Shown here: positions 25,090 through 33,813 of the stretch, one piece after another | How the letters are laid out: each line of letters begins with the position of its first letter | Position numbering within the stretch: the first letter of the stretch is position 1 | Assembly: GCA_029249645.1 (NCBI GenBank) | Contig: JAQWWC010000221.1 | Span: 1-33,872 of the forward strand | Direction of reading: 5' to 3' | Length of the DNA: 33,872 nucleotides | DNA from: Pseudomonadales bacterium | GTDB lineage: Bacteria > Pseudomonadota > Gammaproteobacteria > Pseudomonadales > Azotimanducaceae | Position numbers and translations under genes: made by a program | Notes under the pieces: model-generated | Told to the model about the DNA's origin: nothing | What the model saw: only the letters and a program-made list of their open reading frames with translations | The model's database searches: none

Positions 25090-25818
25090 TTAGACCCGTA
25101 GCAGGCGCAAACCCAAACTTGCCGCTCGCTCGCCAAGCGCTTTTTGAACCTGGGCCGTTAAATGATAACCGTCATCGGTGAGGGTGCCTGCTGGCGCACC
25201 GGCCTCAAAATCCAGATGCGCCGCAAAGCTCAGCCCACTGACCGACCTCTTTAGAACCGCATCTAACAGTCTCGCTCGGATACCGCACACAGCGCGCAAG
25301 GGCTGTGGCAAGGGTTCAAAGCGTGCCATCGGAGGGAGACCCAAAAAAACAATCTTGGCCCTGCCTTTTTGTCGAATCAAAGAGATTAGATCAAAGATGC
25401 TAGCCTGCCACCGCATCAGCGAGGTCAGTGCTGAGACATCGTTGACGCCGATTGAAATCAGAACCAAGTCGACATTTAAATCATCAATGCCACGGCAGGT
25501 CGCAAGCGCATCGCTGGCAGTGGCACCCGGTTGTTTCGCCACTTGCCAATTTACATCATCACTCTGGCGCATCAAAGATTCTCCGCAGTACACCATTATG
25601 CCTTGGCCTGAGTCCGCCCCGTCTTTCGGCACAATTACCTGATCCCCAAGGCCAAGTACGCGACGCCCAGCACCCAATGCTGACGCATTATCCCCCCACG
25701 CAACCGGTACCATTGGGGCTTTGATCTTCGGAAGTCGTCGTTGTGTCAGCTTCAGCTGAAGCCAACAGACAGGTAACAAAGGCAAGCAGAAAGCCCAAAC
25801 AACAGCATGCATCAGCAC
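25090..25818 (-). CDS. SGNH/GDSL-fold protein, catalytic serine replaced
   Basis: A 242-residue protein with one N-terminal hydrophobic anchor or signal (AVVWAFCLPLLPVCWL). The SGNH layout is recognisable: block I at VLGLGDQVIV, a WQVAKQPGATASDAL segment, block III ISIGVNDVSAL with the oxyanion Asn, and block V DDGYHLT with Asp and His. The block I serine (normally GDS) is Gln here (codon CAG), so the usual nucleophile is missing. The start is either GTG 25818 (AAGGG 7 nt upstream, preferred) or ATG 25812. It could be a non-catalytic binding protein or use another residue. Fold assignment is good, activity doubtful. Confidence 0.75.
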   Translation of the reverse strand: MLMHAVVWAFCLPLLPVCWLQLKLTQRRLPKIKAPMVPVAWGDNASALGAGRRVLGLGDQVIVPKDGADSGQGIMVYCGESLMRQSDDVNWQVAKQPGATASDALATCRGIDDLNVDLVLISIGVNDVSALTSLMRWQASIFDLISLIRQKGRAKIVFLGLPPMARFEPLPQPLRAVCGIRARLLDAVLKRSVSGLSFAAHLDFEAGAPAGTLTDDGYHLTAQVQKALGERAASLGLRLLRV

Positions 25819-25945
25819 AAGAACACCCTTTCGATATCATTTTTCAGGCGACTCGCTTTGATCCCGCCGCCCACTTCGAACACAATTATTGAACAATTCT
25901 TGACTCCATAACAAGCAACCGGATAACCTTATCGCACTTCATTTA

Positions 25946-26131
25946 GTCAGGTGTTTTAGCTTAAAACCCTAAAATGAAACGGGAAACCGGTGAGAATTTT
26001 TTTCAATTCCGGTGCTGCCCCCGCAACGGTAAGCGAGGTGCGCTGCTTTTTACCACTGTGCTCAAATGCATGGGAAGGTAGCCGCGCAAACGTGTTCGCA
26101 CGACGCTCGCAAGCCCGGAGACCGGCCTGAC
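25946..26131 (+). promoter_or_regulatory. Cobalamin (B12) riboswitch aptamer
   Basis: Conserved pieces appear in order: GGGAAACCGGTGAGAA, then CCGGTGCTGCCCCCGCAACGGTAA, then AAGCCCGGAGACCGGCCTGA (the B12 box, about 26111-26130). P1 is closed by GTCAGG (25946-25951) and CCTGAC (26126-26131). A T-rich insertion sits in the stem after GTGAGAA. It lies upstream of a BtuB-like receptor gene. Confidence 0.95.
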
Positions 26132-26157
26132 AACAATGCGGCAATGAACTGCGGCGG

Positions 26158-26224
26158 GCAGGTCATGACCATCGTCTACTCCTGCGCGCTATACCTTAAT
26201 CCAATTGCTCGGCGGGAGCAGGAG
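26158..26224 (+). promoter_or_regulatory. Expression platform of the B12 riboswitch (Shine-Dalgarno sequestor)
   Basis: CTCCTGC (26179-26185) is exactly complementary to GCAGGAG (26218-26224), the ribosome site of the receptor gene. An upstream GCAGG (26158-26162) can compete for CCTGC and free that site, so sequestor and anti-sequestor are both visible. A perfect 10-bp palindrome GGTCATGACC (26161-26170) overlaps the anti-sequestor. No terminator is seen. Confidence 0.6.
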
Positions 26225-26234
26225 ATGTTTCAAT

Positions 26235-28166
26235 ATGCCCTTCTTTTATCAGACGACCTTAATCCAGACTCGGGCCAGGCCCACTTTTTTGCCGAACGTA
26301 ATTCTAACGTTCCTGCTTTTATTCAGCTGCGGATCCCTTTGGGCGCAACCCAATGACGAAACCATCACGGTGACCGCCTCTCGGCTGCCAATGGACAGTC
26401 TTCGATCCGGTAGCCAGATCAGCATCATTACCAAGGCAGACATTGATCTTCGAAATCCTAATTCACTGCCCGATTTGCTGCGCGGCCAGCCAGGCCTCAG
26501 CGTCAGTCAGCAAAGCGGACTTGGCGGCCTAACCCAAGTTCGAATGCGGGGCCGAGAGGCCAATCACGTGCTCGTGCTGGTTGATGGCGTCGAGGCCAAC
26601 GATATTGGCCAGGGCAGTGAGTTCAATTTCAGCCAATTTCCCGTGCAACAAATCGAACGCATTGAGATTGTGCACGGTGCAGAAAGCGCCATTTGGGGGA
26701 GCGATGCTATTGCGGGCGTGATTCACATCATGACCCGCTCGCCTGAGAGCGAGCCCGGTACGAATTTTTTAATCAGCGGGGGCAGTAATCGGACCCAAAA
26801 TCTTGCAATCGACAGCGCAACAAGACTTGGAGAGACTCAGCTAGCACTCGGCATCAGCGATTTCAAAACGCGGGGTTTTAACGTTTCACGTCAAGGTAAT
26901 GAACGCGATGGGTCCAAGCAAAGAGCCGCCTACCTGAGAACCTCTTCCCCGCTATTAAAGCATTGGCGTCTTGGTAGCGTATTTCGGCTGCAACAGAGCC
27001 AGAACGACTTCGATGATGTGGACTACGCATTGACTGGCCTGCCGACGGATGCTGACTTTACATCAGCCCATCAAAATTGGATTGCGGGCGTGCGCCTCGC
27101 ATCGGATCATGAAGATTTCCAACAAACCCTATCCTTCAACTTTAGTCGGGATAAAAATACCAACCAAACGACGCCCAATGCGGAGACCCAAACCGACAGC
27201 GAAAAGCAGCAGTTCAACTATCAGATCAGCAAGACGCTCAACACAGCAACATGGATCGGACTCATGGAATATGAGTCCTTGCACTTCAAGCAGCGCGGCC
27301 CGAGCAGTTTTTTCGGCGACCCCAACCAAGATCACACGTTGACACAAATGGCGCTCGGTGGAGAGTACCTGCTCGAGCAGGACAATTGGACCGGATCCTT
27401 AAGTGCAAGGCTCGAACAAAATTCAGACTTTGGTGCCGGCCATAGCGTGCGCGGCAATGCCGCGTATTTCTTAACCGAGGCGACTAAAATTTTCGGCGCA
27501 ATCGGGCGATCCACCAAAAACCCGACCTTTACCGAGCGTTTCGGCTATTACACTAACTTTAAAGGTAACGATGCACTCGAGCCCGAGCACAGCCTCGCTT
27601 TGGACTTCGGAGTCTCCCATCGTTTTTCAAATCTGCCCATCACGATGGCGCTGCAAGGCTATTCCGCGCACCTTAAAAATGAAATCAACGGCTTTGTCTT
27701 TGATCCGGTTGATTTCGTTTACACCGCAAGCAATGATCCACGCCGCAGTAAACAACGCGGCTATGACGCCAAAATCAATTGGCAACCAACCGACGCCTTA
27801 ACCGTTGAGGCCTTCTACGGAAGACTCAAAGCAACCGATGGCAGCAGCCTCACCGAAATTAGGCGACCGCGGGCCACAGGGCTTCTCTCTATTGGCTATC
27901 GCGCGGAAAACTGGCACTACCAAGTTTCCGCCGCCTATACTGGCACAAGCGAGGATATCTTTTACCCCCCCGTCGCGCCCTACCAAGAACGCGTTGAAAT
28001 GAAGCCCTTTACATTGGTTGCCTTCACGTCCAGCGTTTTGATCAGCAAACAAGCTGAGGCATTCGTTGCGATCGATAACCTCTTTGACACCCAGTTTGAA
28101 GAGGTCTTTGGTTATCAGCGATCCGGCAGAACCGTCCGGCTTGGTGTTAAGCTGCGGTTAGACTAA
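26235..28166 (+). CDS. btuB: BtuB-like TonB-dependent cobalamin receptor
   Basis: Outer-membrane importer of B12, 643 residues. A hydrophobic export signal (about 21-37, ending SLWA) is followed by a TonB box (ETITVTA, 42-48), a plug domain with DLLRGQPGLSV, VRMRGREANHVLVLVDGVE, IERIEIVHGAESAIWGSDAI and GVIHIMTR, all BtuB-like, and a β-barrel ending GRTVRLGVKLRLD. The frame opens at TTG 26205, but ATG 26235 lies 10 nt after GGAGCAGGAG. Specificity is supported by the B12 riboswitch upstream. The inner-membrane partners (btuCDF) are not in the window. Confidence 0.92.
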   Translation: MPFFYQTTLIQTRARPTFLPNVILTFLLLFSCGSLWAQPNDETITVTASRLPMDSLRSGSQISIITKADIDLRNPNSLPDLLRGQPGLSVSQQSGLGGLTQVRMRGREANHVLVLVDGVEANDIGQGSEFNFSQFPVQQIERIEIVHGAESAIWGSDAIAGVIHIMTRSPESEPGTNFLISGGSNRTQNLAIDSATRLGETQLALGISDFKTRGFNVSRQGNERDGSKQRAAYLRTSSPLLKHWRLGSVFRLQQSQNDFDDVDYALTGLPTDADFTSAHQNWIAGVRLASDHEDFQQTLSFNFSRDKNTNQTTPNAETQTDSEKQQFNYQISKTLNTATWIGLMEYESLHFKQRGPSSFFGDPNQDHTLTQMALGGEYLLEQDNWTGSLSARLEQNSDFGAGHSVRGNAAYFLTEATKIFGAIGRSTKNPTFTERFGYYTNFKGNDALEPEHSLALDFGVSHRFSNLPITMALQGYSAHLKNEINGFVFDPVDFVYTASNDPRRSKQRGYDAKINWQPTDALTVEAFYGRLKATDGSSLTEIRRPRATGLLSIGYRAENWHYQVSAAYTGTSEDIFYPPVAPYQERVEMKPFTLVAFTSSVLISKQAEAFVAIDNLFDTQFEEVFGYQRSGRTVRLGVKLRLD

Positions 28167-28301
28167 CGCGCAGCGCCATCGCAGTCATGCTCTGCCGCTC
28201 TAACGGTTTTGCCATCATCGACGCGGCTAAACGACGAGGCGATGGTGGTCTCAGCGCCCTGAGTCAGGCAATGTCACAGACTTTATTCGCTGTTTGACGC
28301 T

Positions 28302-28340
28302 GCCCTGCTTCTAAAAGATCATCTGAAAATCAGGGCTTTT
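28302..28340 (+). terminator. Possible terminator after btuB
   Basis: GCCCTG (28302-28307) and CAGGGC (28331-28336) are followed by TTTT. The loop is 23 nt, so the hairpin is weak. Confidence 0.25.
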
Positions 28341-28379
28341 ATCAACCATCGATTTGGTTCAAAACAAGGAGACAACACT

Positions 28380-29222
28380 ATGACCCATGAATGCTTTGAT
28401 GTGACCATCGACAACAACATCGCCCATATTCAATTAAGTCGCCCAGAGAAACGGAACAGCATGGTGCCGCAATTTTGGGTTGAACTGCCGGCCATTATTC
28501 AAGAGATCGACGCAGAGACTAAGGCCCGGGTAATTGTTATATCCTCGACCGGCCCCCACTTTACGTCCGGTTTAGATGTCTCTTCCTTTGCAGGGGTTGG
28601 TCAAGTACCTGATGAAGATCAAAAGCAGCGTAAGCTCACCGCAGGCACCGCTTTTTATGACAACGTCTTGGTGATGCAAAGCGCCTTCAACGCCATAGAG
28701 GCCTGCCGGATTCCAGTGCTTGCAGCAATTCAAGGTGGCTGCATTGGCGGTGGCGTCGATCTCGTCACTGCCTGCGATATTCGCTACGCTACAAGCGATG
28801 CCTTTTTAACCATTTTTGAAACCAACATTGGTATGACTGCAGACGTGGGCACCTTCCCCCGACTCGTAAAGCTCATCCCAGAAGGGTTTGTTCGAGAAAT
28901 GGCTTATACTGGGCGTCGCGTGCCTGCTCAAGAGGCCGCGGCAATGGGCCTCATCAACCGCGTTTTTGAGGATCAAGCGCAAATGCTAGAAGCAGTTATG
29001 GCGATCGCTGCAGAAATTGCAACCAAAGCCCCGCTCGCGGTCTATGGCTGCAAAAAAATGATTACCTATGCGCGAGACCATAACACCGCCGACGGTTTAG
29101 ACTATATCGCAATCTGGAATGCCTCACATTTTAAGCTGGAGGAAATTCAAGAGGCGATGACGGCCAATGCTGAAAAGCGTCTCGGTCAGTTCGTCGACCT
29201 ACCAAAATTGCGCAAAGCCTAG
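28380..29222 (+). CDS. Δ3,5-Δ2,4-dienoyl-CoA isomerase-like (crotonase family)
   Basis: Shifts double bonds in dienoyl-CoA during breakdown of unsaturated fatty acids with odd-numbered double bonds. The 280 residues carry the crotonase oxyanion segments (HFTSGLDVSSF and AIQGGCIGGGVDLV). Three acidic residues that define dienoyl-CoA isomerases are present at Asp127, Glu147 (IFETNIG) and Asp155 (TADVGT), with exactly the spacing of Asp176, Glu196 and Asp204 in the rat enzyme. That separates it from simple enoyl-CoA hydratases, which use two glutamates. The start follows AAGGAGACAACACT. It converges on the permease gene with a 4-bp overlap of the 3' ends. Confidence 0.88.
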   Translation: MTHECFDVTIDNNIAHIQLSRPEKRNSMVPQFWVELPAIIQEIDAETKARVIVISSTGPHFTSGLDVSSFAGVGQVPDEDQKQRKLTAGTAFYDNVLVMQSAFNAIEACRIPVLAAIQGGCIGGGVDLVTACDIRYATSDAFLTIFETNIGMTADVGTFPRLVKLIPEGFVREMAYTGRRVPAQEAAAMGLINRVFEDQAQMLEAVMAIAAEIATKAPLAVYGCKKMITYARDHNTADGLDYIAIWNASHFKLEEIQEAMTANAEKRLGQFVDLPKLRKA

Positions 29223-30538
29223 CCTTTCAAGCGGCCGGAGACCCAATAGAATCCAAATCCAACAGCCACCACGAGGAGCCCCGCGAGGGCCTCCTCTGGC
29301 CTCTGAATCAAAATATAGACCATGGTCCACAGCGTTAATCCGAGAAAGATCAGTGGCGTTATAGGGTACCCTAAGGTCTGATAAATATCCTTTTTAAGCA
29401 GCCCTTTCGCTCGCAGTCTAAAAACGCCGCCGACCGTAAATAGGGTGTTCAGGCTGAGAACAAAACCGCTAAAAACGAGGACCGACTCAAAACTAGACGT
29501 CAAGACAAACGCAACTGACAGTGCTACCACGGTGAGGATCGCAATCTGCGGCAAGCCATCATCATTGGTTTTCGCCAACCGGTTAAACATTGGAAAATCC
29601 TGCCCAATTACCTGCAGTACTCTGGGGCCCGCCATCAGCATCGCGCTCACGGTTGAGATCAGCAATAGCGACAACATTAGGCCCATCAGCTGGCCGCCCA
29701 AACTGCCAAAGGCAAATTCTGCGGCAATCACGCCAACCTCAACTTTCCCTTGTAAGGCTTCGATCGGCGCAACGGCCAAAAAGACGTAGTTCAACAGCAC
29801 GTAAAAGCCCATCACCATCACAGTGCCAATCATTAGGATCGCTGGAAGGCGTTTTGCAGGCTGATCGATTTCATCAATTAAATAGGTTGCCGCGTTCCAA
29901 CCCGTATAGGCATAGTTAACGTAAATCAGAGCCACCGCAAACGCGCCGGATGACAAGCTTCCAAGATCACTAGCCACTGGCAGTTTTGGCATATTCATTT
30001 CGTGATCAGAGAAAGTAAGTGCAGCAACACTAAAGATCAGAATGAGGACCACCTTGAGCAACGTGAAGATCAACTGGGTTTTACCACTGACCGTTCGGGA
30101 ATAGCAGTGCATCAGCCCCAGCAAAATCACCAAGAGCGAAGCCGCAAACGTCTGGTTAATGTCCGGCAGCACAGCGCCCAGGTAGGCCCCGAAGGTCATC
30201 GCGGCCAGAGCGATAGGGGCAGCGAACCCGACGGTAATTGAAACCCAACCGGAGACAAAACCAAACGACGGATGATATAGGCGTCCAAGAAAATTGTATT
30301 CGCCACCAGAGCGCGGCAATTGGGCGCCGAGCTCTGCATAGGTTAACGCCCCGCAAAGTGCCGCAATGCCGCCAATGACCCACAGCAACAAGATCATACT
30401 GACGGATTGAATGTCCAGCAATTGGAACCCTAAACTGGTGAAAACGCCCGTGCCCACCATATTGGCGACCACGATCGCAATTGCAGTTTTTTGATCAAAC
30501 TTTTGAGTTGATTCAGTCACGGCCAAAAACTCGCTCAC
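29219..30538 (-). CDS. Amino-acid permease (APC superfamily)
   Basis: An inner-membrane secondary transporter of 439 residues with about twelve hydrophobic segments. The first helix has the APC signature AIVVANMVGTGVFTS (unwound Gly-rich substrate site), followed by GALTYAELGAQLPRSGGEYNFL and GFVSGW, typical of the LAT/amino-acid transporter group; YTGWNAATYLIDEI in helix 6 also fits. The start is GTG 30538, which abuts the TAG of the Na+/Ca2+ exchanger gene, so the two form an operon with likely translational coupling. The transported amino acid cannot be read from sequence. Confidence 0.9.
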   Translation of the reverse strand: MSEFLAVTESTQKFDQKTAIAIVVANMVGTGVFTSLGFQLLDIQSVSMILLLWVIGGIAALCGALTYAELGAQLPRSGGEYNFLGRLYHPSFGFVSGWVSITVGFAAPIALAAMTFGAYLGAVLPDINQTFAASLLVILLGLMHCYSRTVSGKTQLIFTLLKVVLILIFSVAALTFSDHEMNMPKLPVASDLGSLSSGAFAVALIYVNYAYTGWNAATYLIDEIDQPAKRLPAILMIGTVMVMGFYVLLNYVFLAVAPIEALQGKVEVGVIAAEFAFGSLGGQLMGLMLSLLLISTVSAMLMAGPRVLQVIGQDFPMFNRLAKTNDDGLPQIAILTVVALSVAFVLTSSFESVLVFSGFVLSLNTLFTVGGVFRLRAKGLLKKDIYQTLGYPITPLIFLGLTLWTMVYILIQRPEEALAGLLVVAVGFGFYWVSGRLKG

Positions 30539-31495
30539 CTAACCTGAAAACAGGACCCATATATAGCCCCCGTATCCGCACAAAAGCCCAACTCCAACCA
30601 GGCGTCCAATTTTTGCGCCAAACATAGCAAAAAGCCAAAGCACCATCGCCGCGCTCAGCATGATCCAAATATCAAACATTAAGAAAGCTGGATCGATGGG
30701 GATGTCCGCAAACATTAACGTAACGCCGAGTACCGCAAGAATATTAAACAGGTTGCTGCCTACTACATTGCCCAACGCAACATCACTGTTTCTGTAATAG
30801 GCCGCGACCAAAGTCGCGCTCAGCTCGGGAAGCGATGTACCCAGAGCCACTAAGCTTGCGCCAACCACACTCTCCGACACGCCGAGATTAACGGCGAGGC
30901 TCGTTCCTGCGGTCACCACAAAGTTAGCCCCTACCGGTAAAGCGACCATTCCAAGCCCAATCAAGCCAGATATCCGCCAATAGGAGACTTTATGCGCCGC
31001 ACTTGCATCCTGATTTTGGGTTAACTCATCTAGGGCCGCCAGCGGCACACTGCCCTTAACACTCAAGAACAGAAAGAGTGCGAGAATGAGTAGCATAATA
31101 ATACCCGCGGGGAGACTCAGAACGCCCAAAAAGCATAACAAAATAAAACCGACGGTAACCGCAAGCATCCAATGAACTTGGATCTTCAACCCATCTTGTC
31201 GAGTTACAATAGGATGTAATAACACTGGCAAGCCGAGCACCAAAAACACATTGGCAATATTGCTACCAATGACGTTGCCGAGCGCTATCTGGGGATGCCC
31301 CGACAGCGTCGACCAAATCGAAATAACGAGTTCGGGCGCTGAGGTGCCCATTGCTACGACGGTTACCCCAACGATCAAAGGCGAGATGCCGCGCTTGGTA
31401 CCAAAATCCAAGGCCCCCCGAACGAGAAAATCCCCGCCAAACATCAGCAAAATAAAACCGAACATCAGCTCCAAATAAACTATAGATTCATACAC
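30539..31495 (-). CDS. Na+/Ca2+ (or K+-dependent) exchanger, CaCA family, YrbG-like
   Basis: A 318-residue inner-membrane cation/Ca2+ antiporter with about ten helices. The two inverted α-repeats are clear: GTSAPELVISIWS with ALGNVIGSNIANVFLVLG in the first half, and GTSLPELSATLVA with ALGNVVGSNLFNILAVLG in the second; their glutamates and asparagines bind the ions. GTG 31495 has only a poor ribosome site; an alternative ATG at 31465 (MFGFILLMFGG) lies just behind GGAG, so the protein may be ten residues shorter. It is followed directly by the amino-acid permease gene. Confidence 0.92.
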   Translation of the reverse strand: MYESIVYLELMFGFILLMFGGDFLVRGALDFGTKRGISPLIVGVTVVAMGTSAPELVISIWSTLSGHPQIALGNVIGSNIANVFLVLGLPVLLHPIVTRQDGLKIQVHWMLAVTVGFILLCFLGVLSLPAGIIMLLILALFLFLSVKGSVPLAALDELTQNQDASAAHKVSYWRISGLIGLGMVALPVGANFVVTAGTSLAVNLGVSESVVGASLVALGTSLPELSATLVAAYYRNSDVALGNVVGSNLFNILAVLGVTLMFADIPIDPAFLMFDIWIMLSAAMVLWLFAMFGAKIGRLVGVGLLCGYGGYIWVLFSG

Positions 31496-31534
31496 GTGTA
31501 ACGAACTCGCAGCAGCTATTTATTGGAAGGTAAT

Positions 31535-31612
31535 TCAAGGGAGCGACCGCCTTTTCAGCGACCTCATGGTTTCAATATTGAGAAGACCCGTCGAATCAAC
31601 AGTGGCCGTCAT
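31535..31612 (-). CDS. Possible 25-codon leader peptide
   Basis: ATG 31612 is preceded by a strong GGGGAGG 8 nt upstream on the minus strand. The frame encodes 25 residues (starting MTATVDSTGLL) with a basic end (LKRRSLP) and stops 39 bp before the exchanger gene. No similarity is recognised. It could be a leader peptide or chance. Confidence 0.25.
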   Translation of the reverse strand: MTATVDSTGLLNIETMRSLKRRSLP

Positions 31613-31684
31613 TCACCGATCCTCCCCGCTTTCTGAGCCAAGTCTAACGACTGCGTTGTTGGAACGCCAGAACCAAAAAAAGCC

Positions 31685-33796
31685 CTAGGACAGTTGAACC
31701 GTTGGAATAAGCTGGCTGGGGACTGCCTTGCGGCCAACCCGTTTCAGAGCGAATATCGCCAACGCCAGGACAACGACGAGGCCACTAATCCAAGCTGTTG
31801 AGAACTGCGGATGAGCTGAAAAACTTCCGACCTGATAAACCATGGTTGCAGTAATGTATCCCACCAAAGTGGTCCAGCCAAAGACCAATCCCGCCCATTT
31901 CAGCCCAGACTCCTTATGCATTGCGGCGATCACTGCAACACAGGGGGCATACAACAAAATAAAGACTAGGTAACTGAACGCAGCAAGATCGCTTCCGAAA
32001 TAAGCCGCCATATTCGCAAGCGCAGCACTTTGTGAGCTGTCGTTGACAGTATCATCATTCAAGCTCAAACCAAGTGGGTCCAATAAAGCCCCTCCCAGCG
32101 CGCTCGCATTATCATAAACGCTTATGGCGGCGGCTTCGCCAGCCTGCAACAAGGTCATCGGCTCGCCCTCGACCTGACCGCTATATAACGCGTTCAAGGT
32201 ACCGACAACGGCTTCTTTCGCGAACAACCCCGTAAAGAGCCCAACCGTTGCAGGCCAATTATCATCCGTCAATCCCATCGGATAAAACGCTGGGGTAATC
32301 GATTTCCCAATCACAGATAAGACCGACGACTCGGTATCTTCATTGCCGAAGCTACCGTCCGTTCCAATTGAGTTTAGAAAACTTAACGCAACAACCACCA
32401 GAACAATCGTTCTACCCGCGCGCAGCACGAAGCTTCGAAGACGAAACCAAGTTGTCAGCAACAGGTTTTTAATGACCGGCACATGATAAACCGGCATCTC
32501 AGCATAAGACGCTGACATTTGGCCTTGAAAAATCTGCTTCCTGAAAACCCAGCCGGTAAAGATGGCCATTAGAATCCCCGTTAAATATAACAAGAACACA
32601 ATATTTTGACCTTGACCCTTAAAAAAGGCCGCAGCAAACAGCGCGTAGACAGTTAAACGTGCACCACAGGACATAAAAGGCGCCATGGCAATAGTCATAA
32701 GCCGATCATCTTCTTTCGATAAGGCCCGGGTGGCCATCACTGCAGGCACATTACAACCGAATCCCACGATAAGCGGGACAAAGGCGCTGCCCGGCAAGCC
32801 GATACCAATCATCAGTCGGTCAATAACAAACGCGGCCCTGGCCATGTAACCAGAGTCTTCCATCACCGAAAGACATAAAAATAAAAATCCGATCACCGGG
32901 ATAAACGTGGCAACCAATTGAATGCCGCCGCCTAAACCTTGGCTTAACAACACAATCAACCAAGCCGGGAGGCCAAGCGACGACAGCAGCTGTTCGCTGG
33001 CCGTAACAAAGATCGCGCCAAATAAGATATCGAAAAAATCAATAAACACGGCGCCTAAATTAATCGCGACTGTGAACATTAAATACATCGCGGCAAGGAA
33101 GATCGGAATGCCCAACCACCGATTCAGAACAATTCGATCAATGACTTCGCTGGGCGGATGCCGGACGCTTGAGACCCGAGTGACCGTCGCACCGATTGCC
33201 ACTGCCTTATGGTAACGACGCTCCGCAGCAGCAAGGGTTTCGGTCGATGAGGCACCAGTTGCGCTCGATCGCTTTGATTGAATGACCGCCGGATCATTGT
33301 TTTGGGACGAACCGATCACCGCCAAAAGGTCCTGAACCCCAACATTACGCGACGCAATCATCGGCACAACGGGCACCTTGAGTGCATCCGATAAAGCAGC
33401 TGGGTCTAACGACAAGCCCGCGCGCTCTGCGACATCCAGCATGTTTAAGGCGATCACAACCGGCAGGCCAGAATCGAGGAGTTGCTGGGTCAGAATTAAA
33501 TGGCGTTGCAAGTTACTCGCATCAACAATATTGATCACAAGATCGCAATCGCCAGCGGCGATATAGTCTCGGGCAACGGCTTCATCCATACCGCCTGCAG
33601 ACTGGTCTAACGAATAGATCCCCGGCAAATCGATAATCTCGAAACGCTCACCCGCATGGGTTAACGACCCGCTCTTACGCTCAACGGTTACCCCCGGCCA
33701 ATTTCCAACCCGCTGATTCGCCCCTGTCAGACGATTGAATAAGGTGCTCTTACCGCAATTAGGATTGCCGAGTAAACCAATGGTTTTTAGGATCAC
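31685..33796 (-). CDS. feoB: Ferrous iron transporter FeoB
   Basis: Imports Fe(II) across the inner membrane. The 703 residues begin with a G-protein domain: P-loop GNPNCGKSTLFN (10-21), switch region NWPGVTVE, DLPGIYSL (57-63) and the base-specificity motif NMLD (118-121). A helical linker leads to the membrane domain with two Gate repeats (the first around GLGGGIQLVATFIPVIGF, the second around FAKEAVVGTLNALY) and the conserved YAPCVAVIAAM cysteine segment near the C-terminus. It is shorter than E. coli FeoB (773). The start is GTG 33796, with AGAGGCGG upstream. FeoA ends 17 bp upstream, giving the standard feoAB order. No feoC-like gene follows. Confidence 0.96.
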   Translation of the reverse strand: MILKTIGLLGNPNCGKSTLFNRLTGANQRVGNWPGVTVERKSGSLTHAGERFEIIDLPGIYSLDQSAGGMDEAVARDYIAAGDCDLVINIVDASNLQRHLILTQQLLDSGLPVVIALNMLDVAERAGLSLDPAALSDALKVPVVPMIASRNVGVQDLLAVIGSSQNNDPAVIQSKRSSATGASSTETLAAAERRYHKAVAIGATVTRVSSVRHPPSEVIDRIVLNRWLGIPIFLAAMYLMFTVAINLGAVFIDFFDILFGAIFVTASEQLLSSLGLPAWLIVLLSQGLGGGIQLVATFIPVIGFLFLCLSVMEDSGYMARAAFVIDRLMIGIGLPGSAFVPLIVGFGCNVPAVMATRALSKEDDRLMTIAMAPFMSCGARLTVYALFAAAFFKGQGQNIVFLLYLTGILMAIFTGWVFRKQIFQGQMSASYAEMPVYHVPVIKNLLLTTWFRLRSFVLRAGRTIVLVVVALSFLNSIGTDGSFGNEDTESSVLSVIGKSITPAFYPMGLTDDNWPATVGLFTGLFAKEAVVGTLNALYSGQVEGEPMTLLQAGEAAAISVYDNASALGGALLDPLGLSLNDDTVNDSSQSAALANMAAYFGSDLAAFSYLVFILLYAPCVAVIAAMHKESGLKWAGLVFGWTTLVGYITATMVYQVGSFSAHPQFSTAWISGLVVVLALAIFALKRVGRKAVPSQLIPTVQLS

Positions 33797-33813
33797 GATT
33801 ACCGCCTCTTCCC

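Noticed and set aside
28213-28250. Inverted repeat CCATCATCG/CGATGGTGG after btuB as a terminator
   Set aside because: No T-run follows and one pair is G-U; function not supported.
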